DNA of 64,000 nt from Aradus depressus (Eukaryota > Arthropoda > Insecta > Hemiptera > Aradidae), in assembly GCA_963662175.1 (NCBI GenBank), contig OY759218.1, forward strand, positions 51,653,427 to 51,717,426. Direction: 5' to 3'. The position numbers were made by a program, and so were the translations under genes. How positions within the stretch are numbered: position 1 is the first letter of the stretch; each line of letters begins with the position of its first letter. Shown here piece by piece: positions 12,248-23,915 of the stretch. The notes beneath the pieces were generated by a model. It made no database searches. It was not told the DNA's origin and saw only the letters and a list, made by a program, of their open reading frames with translations.

Positions 12248-12394
12248 GTAAACATTGCATCGCCGCGCGGAATTAGTGGGAGAGATTTCAAAATTATCGC
12301 GCGTTTTGTAGTGCACGACGATGCATTCGCTAAACTCTCATACTTCGCCGATTGGCGTGAACAAAAACAAATGGAGCGTCATTGTTTACTTCAG
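12248..12394 (+). CDS. Exon-like open stretch, unknown
   Basis: After tttttattttag, 49 codons are open up to cag|gttatt. The reading is VNIASPRGISGRDFKIIARF then VVHDDAFAKLSYFADWREQK and QMERHCLLQ. The stretch is CpG- and GC-rich against an AT-rich background. The donor is weak, and read-through adds only eight codons before a stop. A second splice-like island follows (acceptor gtctgcag near 12454, donor aaag|gtacgt at 12513). In an alternative frame one open stretch runs 12321-12512 to that stronger donor. I cannot tell which frame, if any, is translated, and the peptide is not recognised. It could be a 5' exon of a distant gene or a relic. Confidence 0.3.
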
Positions 12395-13369
12395 GTTATT
12401 GTTTTTATTGCCGCATTCTAAATTTCGTGGAAAGAACAAATGTTCGTCTGCAGTTACACCTACCTACAACTCGACACTTATTACAGTTGATAAGTGGCAA
12501 TCGCTAAGAAAGGTACGTCGCGTCCGTGATCGTAATAATCATCATTTATCATTTGTTTTATCTTAATATGTAAGCCTACTGTTTCATTTTGTTATTCAAA
12601 CGCTTCACTTTTTACAACAATGTAAAGCTATCACTGTAATGTCTTTTTTTTTTACATTTTTCCGTTTAACCTATCATAGTTTTAGTTAGTTTTTAAAGGT
12701 ATTTATATCAGTTCACTGTATGATCAGTCAGTTCTAACAATTACTATACGGGTGTATCGCAAGAAGATGACAGTACTCGGGGGGGTGAATGCCCCACTCA
12801 AGTACACTAAGAAACCGGGGAAATAAAAATCCGTTTCAACTTAGTGTAGAAATAAATGAGATTTTAAATTTTTTTACGATAACCACGTTTTTTTTAGCAA
12901 AATGTCCGTAAATATCACTTTTTGGTTAAGGTAAAGTGAAATCTGACTACACTGTCGTAATCTACGTTAAATTTCCTAATAGGTGACATGTTTTTTGACG
13001 TGAAAATCGAAAAGATAGAAATAGGAGGCTAACGTTTATTTCAAAATGAACACCTGTTTAAATTGTTTGGCAAATTTTCAGTTTACCGTAATTTGTTTTC
13101 TTTATTCGCTAGGATGTCTCAAATTCACCAAAAGTTTGCAAAAATATGGCCCTTTAAAAATACCTAATGTTGTCCTTCATTGTCGACCATTGCTGGAATG
13201 AGACAGCAGAAAAGATGAAAAACATGGGTAAACCTAACTTACACAAAGCGAGACTTTTTATAAAATTAACTAATTCTTTATTTAAAAAAAATTGAAATTA
13301 TTACGTTATTAATTTTCAGAGATAAAAAAATGTTTTGTAACTGTACATTGTTTTGGAAAAATTATAACT

Positions 13370-13900
13370 ATTGCTGAATCAGACCTCCATATTCTCACAA
13401 TTGACTCCTTGTTTAGAACGGATGTGGTGGCCCGTTGAATCTCAAGCCTGTTTGTTCCCATCTCCTCACAAACCTCTTGAATTCTGGCGATTAATTAGTC
13501 CCTATCACTAATAGGTACGCTGTACACAAGGGAGGGACTTTAGAGTGCCCCACGAATAAAAATCTAAAGGCGCCAGGTCAGGACTCCGAGCTGGCCATCT
13601 CACAGGTTCATACCGTCCAATCCACCTTCCAGCAACGCGCCGGGTGCTCGTGGACGGATCATTGTAAAAGCGCTCTAAAAAAATATCATCGACATCCTTT
13701 CGTCGTCGAAAGGCATAATTAGCAGGTTATCTTGGAATCGAACCAGGTTCTCCCATAATCCGATAGGCATTTTCTACGGTTCGGGGATCCGGCCATCTTT
13801 ATCGATTTGGGAATAGATTTCGGTAAATTTGTTCTGCTTGCAGACTGTTGCCTCCATCAGCCCCGTAAGCATAAATCATGGTTACGTATTCCCGCTTAAC
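13370..13900 (-). pseudogene. Internally deleted DDE transposon (insect HTH/IS630-like protein)
   Basis: The minus-strand reading gives KREYVTMIYAYGADGGNSLQ, IYRNLFPNR, stop, RWPDPRTVENAYRIMGEPGS. This is the N-terminal helix-turn-helix common to many insect mariner-like transposases. It then jumps to DPSTSTRRVAGRW, RYEPVRWPARSPDLAPLDFY and SWGTLKS, the C-terminal catalytic end. The middle is missing and stops are present. This is a non-autonomous deletion derivative or a fossil. Its ends were not identified. Confidence 0.75.
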
Positions 13901-13909
13901 TGTTTATTG

Positions 13910-14868
13910 GATCTAATAATGTTTACATTAGATAATACGTCTAACGATGGTTTTCAGTTTCAAAATCCATTGTACCGATTAGGATTATTGATTAATGATT
14001 GAACAGCTTAATGATTATCTGTTCTTTCCATTTAATACTGTATAGTAAAACATTTTCTGCAATTTAATAATAAACTTCAAATGTTCCTTCTTAGGTTTTT
14101 AGTTAGAAAATTTATCTAAAATGCGATTTTTGCATTTCTTATATCTGTAGTAAAGGAAGTAAAAATGTTTGAATTGTTTTCAACAAAACTTTTTTTTCTT
14201 CATATTCACACAATCTACATGTGAAACTTGTAAAACGAAGCTTCATTCTTGCTTCATTTTTCTGTAAGTTTTCGATAAATTAATGTAATTGTAAGCTTAT
14301 TATTTAACCGATAGGGGTGTAACAGTGGTACACCTTGCGGTGCAGTTGACAGTTCTTAGACTAGAATAAGGTTACCTCGACATTTCTTTTTAAAAAAAGG
14401 GTACCTTCATTACTAAGTAATTGATGGGTGTCTTGGAAGCTAATGGTGTGGTGATTGTCCCCACTTTCAATCTTATCGAATCTAGTCATCACTAAACTTC
14501 AGATTTTTGATCCAATTTCTAACAATCTGCTTTATTTTCTCCAGATCTCCTTGGCTCTGCGAATCCTCTTCTTTCATAATCGTATTAGTTTTCAACCTCA
14601 GCCTTTATATTCCTCTCCCTAACCAACCTTAAGAAAGTCTCAATTCCAACCAACCTCTTACTTAAATAACCACATTCATATTTCGGATCCTGTCTTCTGT
14701 GGCCACGACCCTATCCAAAAGACTCGTCCAGAAACACCTTGTGGGCATTCACCTTTTGGAAAACCATGTATTTAAACATTTTCTGTGTCTTCGACTGTCG
14801 AAAGTGTCTTGAGGAACCTGTTGATCTATTCACGAACTCCCCACGATTCAATGAGACTACTAGATTTC
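13910..14868. other. Unassigned; retroelement-like relic at 14500-14850
   Basis: The minus strand of 14500-14850 has broken frames with basic coiled-coil-like stretches (KYMVFQKVNAHKVFLD; GDLEKIKQIVRNWIKNLKFS). It lies directly against the family A ribozyme repeat and might be part of the same element. This is not proven. Confidence 0.3.
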
Positions 14869-15012
14869 ATAACTAGACCTGACGATGGTATAAAGCCGAA
14901 ACCGGTAGTTATATATGTATATATATCTTTAGTGGAATAGACAATATTTCAAAAATAAGTTTGTTTTATTTATTTATTACAAGTTTCCACAATATGTCCG
15001 CGTTTCTCAACT
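14869..15012 (+). ncRNA. Family A repeat with intact hammerhead-like motif
   Basis: The core at 14879-14907 is CTGACGA-T-GG(tataaa)GCC-GAAA-CCGGTA. Sequence before it (ataactagac) and after it (gttat) can pair to form stem I. The conserved repeat tail follows: ctttagtggaatagacaata and aatatgtccgcgtttctcaa. Confidence 0.65.
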
Positions 15013-15344
15013 TAGAAGTTGTTACTAGATTTCGTCAGGTTGAAATCTTGTTGATGACAAGATTGGCTTGTGAATTATACAAAAGAGGCCAGATCAGGAA
15101 AATCCCGAAACGAACACTATAAGATATGTGCACTGAGCTAAGAGACGACAGGAAGAGTCAAGCAGTCGGGGCAGCTTCCTGCAGAGCTCCTGTCAGCAGC
15201 ACAATCCGTCATGGCCTTGTATATTACTGCGCAAGAGTATTGAAAATGTATGCACTACGACTTGTTTGTTGTAAAGCCTTGCAATAACAAAATTGCGCTT
15301 GAAATAATAAACAAATATGTTTACAATTATTGAAGTTACGTAAT

Positions 15345-15800
15345 CGGTCAGAAATTCGATGTTGAGTTGTCCGACTCGCTGAATAAAAAAGAATGACATG
15401 TCTGTCTCTGTGTCCATGTGTCTGTATACGCCATAACTCCCAATAAAATGGGGAAGTTATGGCGGGGGGTAAGGGATTAACAAATAAACCTAATAACTGC
15501 AGATATAAGGTAGGGATGTATCCACACGAAATTTTATATATTATTATTATATTATATTAATAACAGTAATGTTCCTCGTATAGACTGCACCTATAGATTT
15601 TCAGCGAAATGGGTCAAAGGAAAGGGTGATAAGAGGGGGCCATAACTCTGAAACCCTAATTACTGTTGATGCAACGTCATGTCAATCGACCCGAAATTTT
15701 GTATGAGGTTTGAGAAATTCCTGAGTGAGACCCCTATTAATTTTCACCCAAATCGGCTAAAGGTTGAGGGAGAGCAAGAACATAACTATTACATATAGTT
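15345..15800 (+). repeat. Repeat M copy
   Basis: Plus strand. It contains taatcggtcagaaattcgat, tctgtctctgtgtccatg, gccataactcccaataaaat, ttcagcgaaatgggtcaaag and agggagagcaagaa. Confidence 0.65.
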
Positions 15801-16619
15801 CCAGCTGGTTAGGACATTGCTAGTAATTCACAAACTTTTTTTTTTTAATTGTATGTTTAATATTTATTTCAGAAAATTTATCTTAAAAGCAAAATTGACA
15901 TTTGGGAAAAGTGTCGTTTTGCTTTATGAGTGAAAAAAAAGTCACAATAAAAAAAAAAAAATGGCTTCGCGCTTTTTTCAAAACGCATTCGAAAAAGGTA
16001 ACAATTTGTACAACATTTATTGATAAAGACAGGTAAAGAAACTGGGATTAATTTCAGCTGAATTTGCTAGCAGGTTCCTTTTATATTGTAGGTCACGTGG
16101 GGAAAAAAAAGACACTAGCAATGTATTCCTCCACCGCAAATTTCTCACTCAAAATGAGGATTAAAAAAAATTCTTAAAAATTTTCTTTTTAAAGGTTTTT
16201 GAGTTATTTTTTTGAAAGATTCATTTTTAAAGTTTTATATCATAAATACTATTTTTAATGTGTTATTTTGAAAATCGCAAAAAAAATGCGTTTTATTGGC
16301 CCTTTTTAAAACATTATTTCCCTTTTAACCCGATAACAATGTTGCATTTTTACTATGTATTTACTATACAAGTAATGTAATCTGTTTAAATCAATCAAAT
16401 ACATGAAATATGTACTTCATGATATCGTTAAACTTCTTAATGACAACAATCATTTTTTTGTAATCCGAAATAAACTGTCAATGTTATTTTTTAATAAACT
16501 AGTTTGCCCCGCATGGCGTTTGAATTTTTATATCTGACCCGCACCTTAAAAAGGTTCCTCAATCCTGCTCTAATCTATTTATGGTCTTTCTGTTTCATTA
16601 AAGTTCTATTTTTGAATCT

Positions 16620-17070
16620 GTAATGCCTGCTGCCCTTAACAATAATCTCATCCCTTCAAATAACCTGTACGTAGGTAGGCGTCATACTCGATAAGCGACT
16701 AACTTGGAATCCTCACATGAGACTGAAAAGACATGAAATGAACCGACGTTACTACAAACTGTTAATAAGATTACTAAACAAAAGATCTAATTTAACTTTA
16801 AAAATAAAACTACTTATGTACAACGCAATACTCAAACCGATCTGGACTTACGGGACTTGAACTCTGGGGTTCTGCCAAGGTTTCCAATTTTCAGCACATT
16901 CAATCCTTTCAATACAAAATCCTTCGTATAATAGCCGATGCTCCTTATTACGTCTCAAACAGAACCCTTCCACACTGACATTTACGAACCTTTTGTCACC
17001 GAATATGCTAAATCCAAGTATGAACAATTATTTCCTTATCTTAGTTCCCAGAATAATCTAATAGCTGTGA
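16620..17070 (+). pseudogene. Reverse transcriptase C-terminal fragment (Jockey-like LINE)
   Basis: The plus-strand reading contains RLTWNPHMRLKRHEMNRRYY, LLMYNAILKPIWTYGT, then frameshifts. It closely parallels the minus-strand fragment at 49521-50042 (RLTWNPHTRLKRQELNRRFG, IIKPIWTYGLELWGC), so both belong to one LINE family. Confidence 0.75.
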
Positions 17071-17084
17071 GGTGCGGTGAGGTG

Positions 17085-17165
17085 AGGTAGCGTGCCGTGC
17101 TAGCCTAATGAGCTAGGAAGAGCGGCTTCCAAGCCCCCTTACGTTTTTATCTGGGAGGTGAAAAC
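17085..17165 (+). mobile_element. SINE 5' part, split from 19559-19705 by a LINE
   Basis: It contains gtgctagcctaatgagct and ttatctgggaggtgaaaaca, then stops at the LINE poly-T. The rest of the SINE resumes beyond the LINE with a small gap. Confidence 0.65.
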
Positions 17166-19558
17166 AACTTTTTTTTTACTTTTTTTTATTGAATACCTTT
17201 AAATCTTTACAAAATAAAACAAATGATAAATAGGCTCAGAAGACAGAGAGAGTCTGAGAGTGGGAGGGGGAGCAGTCAGCTAGCACTGTACATCGCTTAA
17301 TAATTAAAGATATTGTTACATATTATTCTATCTTTGAATATATCAATAGTAATAATATATCAATAGAAAAGCAAATATATAAACTTAGATATAATCAACA
17401 ATAATAATGAGAATGGACATGACAGTGACTCGATAAATTAATAAAGTAGGTACATATTAAGATAGAAGAATCCCTAAGAATAAAGGAAACTAATGTAGAG
17501 AAGCAATACAAAAAAAGAAAGAGAGAAAAAAAAATAAAATAAATAAATAAAAATAGAATCTTTAGTAAAAAGAAAAAATGAGAAAAGAAAAAGTGACTAA
17601 AATAAAAAATATTCTCGTAATACAGAAGAAAAACAAAATAAAAATAAATGAATAATAAAGTGGTGATGGAATGAACCTGACAACCCGGTGACCTGGCATT
17701 GAATTTTAACCGAGTGAGAGACAAGACAAGTGGACATGAAGTTGGCAGAGTACAACAGCATACATGGGGCGGACCTTGGCAGGGCGGCCAGGTGGTTTTC
17801 TATTTCTAGTTTTAGGTATATCTTTGGGCAAATTATTGAAAGGAGTTGCTATAATAAACGGTGTCTGTCTGGTCGTCCAAGTGGTGAGTGGTCTGTGTAC
17901 GATAGTACTGGTGGAGTGAGGGGTTCGTGTCGGGTATCGGTGAGGAACAGAACAGAGAGTAGATGAAGCATTTAGGTAAAGCTGTCTAAGGAGGTTTTTG
18001 AGGTATATATGCCGGATCGGGAGAACGGGGAAAACAGAAAAAACTTGCGTAGTAGGAAATGTAACAGGAACTGGTCTTTGTATGTCAAAATGGTCTTTAT
18101 AACTAGTTTTTGGGCGATCACCAGCGGCTGGACAGCTGAAGCTGTTGAACCACCCCAGGCCATGATCCCATAGTCTAACATTGAACCTATGTATGCGTGA
18201 CAGATATTTTTTAGATCCTTGACAGGTAAAACTTCCCGCAGGGTTCTAAATGCAAAAAGCATACTCCTTACTTTTCTAGTTACTTGCTGGATGTGAAAGG
18301 CCCAATTTAGTCTAGAGTCTACCCGCACTCCTAGATACTTATATTGTGAGACCCTTTCGAGGGGTAGGCAGGAACAGCATAGGGTGGAGTCACAATTATG
18401 GATTTTTAAGGGACACTCAGGGTTAATGGATGTCAGCGAAAATGTAATGTACTTGCATTTCGTTAAGTTAAGTGTGAGAGACTTAGAACAAAGCCACCCA
18501 AGAATGTCCTTTAAGTGAAGCTCAGCCACCTCACGCCAGGACTCATGGTACAACACCACAGCATCGTCTGCAAATAACACTATCCTACCCTCCTTCGGTT
18601 CGTATACTGTTATCTCGTTTATGTGGATGAGCAATAGAACAGGACCCAAGGTACTGCCTTGAATGACCCCATAGTCTATCTGTTTCGTGTCACTCTCCAC
18701 ACCCTCAACTGAGACATATTGTGTTCTGTTAGTTAGATATGATTCGAACCATCTTAGTACAGTCCCCGTTATCCCTATTTGTTTCAGTTTCTGAATTAGA
18801 ATGTCCCTATCAATAGAGTCGAAGGCTTTAGCGAGGTCGAGAAAGACTCCGAGTACTTTCTCTCCCTCGTTGAGTCCGGCTGTGACTGTGGAGATGACTT
18901 CCAGTAATGCGTCACTCGTTTTTTTACCCGGCTGAAAACCGAATTGTCTGCAGGAGAGCAACTGATTTTCAGAAATATATTGCATTAATATACGTTTAAC
19001 ACATTTTTCTAGTATTTTAGAGATTGTATTTAGCATAGAAATAGGTCGGTAGTTAGATAAAATGTGGGTAGGACCGTTTTTATGGATGGGGATGACTTTA
19101 GGTTTTTGTTTGAAGATCGATTCCCATTTTTCATCTGCTAGTACGTCATTTAGTTTGTCATGATTAGTTTTATTTTTAGTCAGCTTACTGACTTATCATT
19201 GTTTCTATCTCTGTTTTTCGTCTGATGTCCCAGTACTATAAATGTGGAGAAGTGATCAGTGATAGACGTGCGGATCATGCCAGCCTCAGGGACAAGTGCC
19301 TTATATTTAACGAAAATATGGTCAATACAACTACCTCCGAACGGTGAAGGCCGCGTAACCACATTAACCACTGAGACAAATCCAGAGTGATGGAGCTCGT
19401 TTAGGTATTTTTCTCCAACATGTAGGTAATTGTAGGGATCATTGATTGGGATGTTCATGTCCCCTATGATAACAGAGTTTCTGGTCTCCTCTGTGCTGCC
19501 GACATGATGTAGTAGGCTGTCAACAAAGGTTTGAGGTGAGCCGGCTGGGCATGAGTAT
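17166..19558 (-). mobile_element. LINE with endonuclease and reverse transcriptase, internally deleted
   Basis: Minus strand. The endonuclease C-terminal part is at about 19550-19180 (SVIIGDMNIPIND, GGSCIDHIFV, SITDHFS). The reverse transcriptase runs from about 19175 to 17972: SNYRPISMLNTISKILEK, FLDLAKAFDS (motif A), GVIQGSTLGPVLLLIHINEI (motif B), LFADDAVV (motif C) and YLGVRVDSRLNWAFH. The endonuclease end and RT start are missing between the two. A 3' UTR runs down to a plus-strand poly-T at about 17168-17190. It is of the Jockey-like general type; the clade is uncertain. It splits a SINE in two. Confidence 0.85.
17972..19176 (-). pseudogene. Reverse transcriptase ORF of the nested LINE
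   Basis: This is the longest uninterrupted frame in the window after extension upstream of 19036 (HKNGPTHILSNYRPISMLN is in frame). Catalytic Asp pairs are present in FLDLAKAFDS and FADD. The N-terminal 'fingers' region is absent because of the deletion, so it is inactive although little decayed. The C-terminus carries the usual YKYLGV and thumb segments. Confidence 0.85.
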
Positions 19559-19705
19559 TTAAGCGATGAATAAACCTAGGTAAGCAAAACTTAGGACTTC
19601 CGCAGTAAGGTCGGGCTCATATCCACCAGAATGACGAAAGAGTGCTCTGATAATAGGACTTGACCTCGTAGTTAAAGCCCTGGCATGAGTCACAATATCT
19701 AACTA
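19559..19705 (+). mobile_element. SINE 3' part, beyond the inserted LINE
   Basis: It resumes with taagcgatg, then aggtaagcaaaacttaggac, aatgacgaaagagtgctctg and gccctggcatgagtcacaat. It is in the same orientation as the 17085-17165 half. Confidence 0.75.
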
Positions 19706-19729
19706 ACTAGTCCCTGCCTTCTCGGTGTC

Positions 19730-20346
19730 ACTACTGCTCACCTCTTGACATTTTGACATTGACATTTTCTTATTTATCACATTTGCTTGTTGTATATATT
19801 TTTATACAGTTGTAAATGTCTATTTGTACCAAAAATAAAAAAGAAAGATTTTGTAATAAGTTTGTAGTAACTTTAGTGTACGTTGTTTCTAAAAAATATT
19901 TTCTTTGAAAGTTAAGTTTCATTTCGTCGTCTTTTGTTGTCGTACGTTTTACAGTTAGTGAATGTGTGTTTATATCTTCAATTTTGTTGCATTGTTCACA
20001 ATTAGACGATGGTTTTAGCTTCATTAGTTGTAAGTTTGTCCTGACGTATCCAGTCCTGAGTCGTGTCAAGTATATGATTTGTTTTGTCAATGTCTTACTG
20101 TGTAGGTGGAACCATACTTTGTCATTATTGTCTTCTGTATTCTGTGGTGGTACTGTCCTTTTGTTCGGATATGTCAGTATAGTTGGTTTACCATTCCGTT
20201 CGTGTCTGCTATATGATGGAGAGGGTGTCCTCCAAGGTCAAGTTACTGTGTCCTTTTCCGTTCGTCGCTCTGCAAGTTCGTCAGGACTGTCGTTACCATT
20301 GATGTGTCCAGGAGTCCATTGGATGTACAGTGAAACTTTTCTATAA
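19730..20346 (-). mobile_element. 3' end of an I-clade-like LINE (RNase H tail, Cys motif, 3' UTR)
   Basis: The minus-strand reading is YIQWTPGHINGNDSPDELAE, an RNase H C-terminus with the G-H-x-x-G-N-x-x-(A/D) motif. A frame break follows, then LTRLRTGYVRTNLQLMKLKP with C-x2-C and His, the usual segment after RNase H in I-like LINEs. The last 120 bp (3' UTR) match 10420-10530. Confidence 0.7.
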
Positions 20347-20514
20347 TAGAAATCGGTAGGGTCGAAATTAGTGTCTCTTATACAGAGGGGTCCGTTGTGG
20401 AGGGGCATGTTACAGAAGTACTCAGATAAAAATCATTTAATATAAACATATTCGCATAGACATTATGCAAAATAATGTAAATACTAAAAAAAGTTGTCGT
20501 GGATCTGTACTTCT

Positions 20515-20780
20515 CCAGCATGAATTAATCAATTACGTTTTCGCTCTCCCTTTAAAGCCAATCGACCGTTTAAGCTAAAACTCAATATTTGACTTACATA
20601 GTGGCTTCTGAATCCTCACACTAAACGTTGTGTCGATACATTCATTACCTACTTCAGCAGTAATTAGGGTATTTGAATCGACCCCCTTCCCTTCGACAGA
20701 TTTCTGCCAACCGTATGAAGCTTTGAATTTAAATATCAAATTTCATGTCGATACATTCATTACAATAGCAGTTATTAGAG
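20515..20780 (-). repeat. Repeat M, partial copy
   Basis: Minus strand. It contains caattacgttttcgctctcc, ccgtttaagctaaaactcaa, cagcagtaattagggtattt and aatttcatgtcgatacattc, then a poly-T. Confidence 0.6.
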
Positions 20781-21186
20781 TTTTTTTTTTTTTTTTTTCG
20801 TGGCTTCAGCATTTCGCCATAGCCAATCTATTCAGTATTAAATTTATACATTTTCATTCACCGACCCTAAAAACTGCACAATACTACCATATATGTCAGT
20901 GTTGTTTGATGCCAATAATGTGGTGTAGCAAAAAGGCTGTGTTACCAATTTCTCTACAGTGGATAACATTGTTAATCTTTCTATTTTATCCTATACTTGT
21001 TACAACTCATAATCATGTGCTCCAGAGTCTCGACTTCGTCACAATGCCTTGGAGGTTTCGGTCAGACATATTCTGTGCAGACACCATCTACAAATACCGT
21101 GGTTAGCTCTCAGTCGGCAAATTTACCTACAAAAGTATTTTGTTAGATTTTTCCCATGAAACCATGGTTTTAGCTGAACTTGTGCA

Positions 21187-21609
21187 TTAATTAATGCAGG
21201 GCTGTCCCCTCGTCAAATTGTCCGCCATCTCATTGCCCTTAATACCCGCATGTCCCTTCACCCAAACAAACCTAACTCTTGTTCCTTTATTCTCAAGCAA
21301 GCAGACACTTTCTACGATCCCCATTTCTACTATCCCCAACGAGACTTGACTATCGCTTAAAATAACCAAATTTCTAATTTCATCCATCTGCAAAGCATAT
21401 TTGAGGGCCTCTAAAATAGATATAAGTTCGGCGGACACCACAGAGAAACAAGATGGTAAAGAGAACATATCCCTGTAGTCCCTCTGAGGGTCGTAAAAAG
21501 CCGAGCCACAACCTTGTTCACACTTAGATCCATCCGTGAAAATGACATAATGACACCTAATCAAATCTTCGATCATTCTATCATGGTCAATAACATCGGT
21601 CAATGACAT
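21187..21609 (-). pseudogene. LINE RNase H domain
   Basis: This is a continuous 140-codon frame with all RNase HI landmarks: HYVIFTDGSK (first Asp), SAELISILEALKYAL (Glu), LVILSDSQVS (Asp) and VWVKGHAGIKGNEMADNLTR (His/Asp). It is an isolated domain from a retroelement polyprotein; the adjacent sequence does not continue it. Just upstream a segment of about 50 bp is tandemly duplicated (21556-21655). Confidence 0.8.
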
Positions 21610-21779
21610 CTAATCAAATCTTCGACCATTCTATCATGGTCAATAACATCGGCTTTGTGCGGCTCATGCACTAAGATCTTTTTAAATAAATGAGGATAAA
21701 TCTATATTTAAAATAGAGATTTTATCTGACTTATGGATCGAATCGTAATATTGATGGTATCTGCCCTCAGCCAGGACAG

Positions 21780-22480
21780 AGACCTGGAGGAGACGAAACG
21801 GGAGCAGCTCACTGTAGCTCCATACAAACGACATAACTGAACTGACCAACCTCATTAACTCAGACGAAGATAATACCGTACTCAGACACAAAACAGACTA
21901 CTTGAACAACTTCACACCAAAATGCTACACAATCAAAGATTCCTGTATTCAAAGAACTGAATCTATAAAAAAAATACGACCATAGAAAATTATATGAATT
22001 GATTAAAAAACAAAGAACCCACTCCAGCCACTCAAGCGCCATTTGGAAAAAATAAAACAACATAGAAACTTGAGAACTTTTACTCAAATTAATATCACCC
22101 AAGACAAATCGACAGCCATACAATACCTACTAAAACTGACTTTTGCAAACCCATCCCAGTCTTCTCCAGATCAGTAACTAAATCAGATACATTCAGCCTT
22201 CCTATCACCAGATCAAAATGCCGCCATTAGCTCCAAGAAAGACTCAGTTCCCGACAGGGACAAAATTGATTACCAAATGATTAAAAGACTTCCCTCTAAC
22301 ATAAAACATTCTCTAATTGCATGTTACAATAAATCTCTCCAAGAAAAACAAATTTTCGAAGAATGGCGCGAAATACAAACAGCGCGGACATAACAAAGAG
22401 CCGTAGGAGATCAGTTCATATAGGCCGATAGCTAATCTATCAACAAAAACAAAGATTCTGGAAGCGAACAACAGGGAAAG
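21780..22480 (+). pseudogene. LINE reverse transcriptase N-terminal fragment
   Basis: The plus-strand reading near 22230-22470 gives KDSVPDRDKIDYQMIKRLPS, LIACYNKSLQEKQIFEEWRE and SSYRPIANLSTK, the start of a LINE RT domain. Frames are broken. Its 22250-22480 part and its 21780-21860 part reappear in reverse at 23640-23915. Confidence 0.7.
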
Positions 22481-22489
22481 GTTTTTAGT

Positions 22490-22915
22490 AAGTGCCAAGC
22501 GGAATTATATTCGGTCAGTATAATTGTATCTTTTGAAAATATTATATTTTCGGTATTACACCATCGTCATGTTTAGTTATATTACCGGTAGTTTATAAAT
22601 ACATTTTTTGTGCAGACAATATTTTAAAAAAAAAAAGTTTTTTTTATTATATGTATTCACAAAATGTGCGCGTTTCTCAGCTTAAAAGTTTAAAAATTAT
22701 TCAGAGATGCCCAAAACAACGAAGAAAGGGCATAAGTATCCCCATAAGATCACCAAACAGATATGTCTATCAAAAAAAAATCTCACCACATCACAATATT
22801 TGTAACTCAGAATTAATTGCCAGTCAAAAATCTTTATAGTATGCAAAAAATATCATATTTTCAAAAGATATAATTATACTGACCGAATATAAACCCGCTT
22901 GGCCCTTAATAAAAA
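22490..22915. mobile_element. Short element with inverted ends (MITE-like)
   Basis: The left end gccaagcgg then attcggtcagtataatt, and the right end aattatactgaccgaat then cccgcttggc, are inverted repeats of about 60 bp extending through ttttgaaaatat. The interior has the decayed remains of a ribozyme-bearing repeat (ggtattacaccatcgtcat at about 22551, and cgcgtttctcagcttaaaag). It sits between the two inverted LINE fragments. Target duplication was not resolved. Confidence 0.55.
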
Positions 22916-22954
22916 TTGTTCACCCGAAAACTTGGAAAAACCACATACCCGATA

Positions 22955-23512
22955 ATATTCAAGACCTGACCAGCCGGTATTACTACGGCCTTCAGTCACA
23001 ATTTAAATCCCGGCTGCTCCCCAGGGACACGAAGGTGCTGCTGTACAAGACGCTTGTGAGGCCAGTGCTGACATACGGGTAGTCGGAGACTTGGACCCTC
23101 ACCGTGGCGGAAGATAGGCGTCTTGACATCTTCGAGAGGAGAATACTCCGCAGGATCTACGGCCCTACCCAGGAGGAGGGCGTTTGGCGCATCAGATACA
23201 ACCAGGAGTTGTACGCACTCTATACCGAGCCAAAGTTTCGCACTGGATTAGAGTTGCCAGACTACGTTGGGCTGGACATGTAAGACGGATGGACGAGGAC
23301 CTTATACCAAGGAAACTCGTGAATGTGACACCTGAGGGTAGGAGAAGAGTGGGACGACCCAGAAGAAGATGGCTGGAGACTATGAACAGAGACGCAAGAC
23401 GGTTTGGTGCGGTGGGCTGGTGGAGACTGGCCCAGGACAGAGCTGCATGGGGTCATTTCCTGGAGGAGGCCAAGGCTCTTGACGGGCTGTAGCGCCTATG
23501 ATGATGATGACA
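22955..23512 (+). pseudogene. RTE-like LINE 3' fragment
   Basis: The plus-strand reading gives KTLVRPVLTYG, stop, SETWTL ... DIFERRILRRIYGP, then in another frame RVARLRWAGHVRRMDEDLIP, GRRRVGRPRRRWLETM and AWGHFLEEAKALDGL, stop. This is a common LINE C-terminal tail. It ends in a short ATGATGATGA run, as RTE-type elements often do. Earlier frames are broken. Confidence 0.8.
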
Positions 23513-23639
23513 GACCAAATCTAATTCAGGGAAACTTCTCTTTTTCATAAATGTTTTACAGAATAGACAATAGTTTTTTAAAAAAAAGCTTTATTCCTTA
23601 ATTAATTATCTTTAACATTGTCGGTAATAAGTGTTTATA

Positions 23640-23915
23640 ATTTCTGTTGTTCGCTTCGAGGATCGTTGTTTTTGTCGATAGATTAGCTATCGGCCTATAT
23701 GAACTGATCTCCTACGGCTCTTTGTTATGTCCGCGCTGTTTGTATTTCGCTCCATTCTTCGAAAATTTGTTTTTCTTGGAGAGATTTATTGTAAGATGCA
23801 ATTAGAGAATGTTTTATGTTAGAGGGAAGTCTTTTAAGTTAATGAGGTTGGTCAGTTCAGTTATGTCGTTTGTATGGAGCTACAGTGAGCTGCTCCCATT
23901 TCGTCTCAGTAGTGT
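23640..23915 (-). pseudogene. Inverted, internally deleted copy of the 21780-22480 LINE fragment
   Basis: The sequence is the reverse complement of about 22250-22480 followed directly by about 21780-21860, with the middle missing. Example landmarks are tatcggcctatatgaactg and gctacagtgagctgctccc. It forms an inverted pair with the plus-strand copy. Confidence 0.75.

Noticed and set aside
23262..23456. Minus-strand frame opposite the RTE tail
   Set aside because: It is a shadow of the recognisable plus-strand LINE C-terminus.
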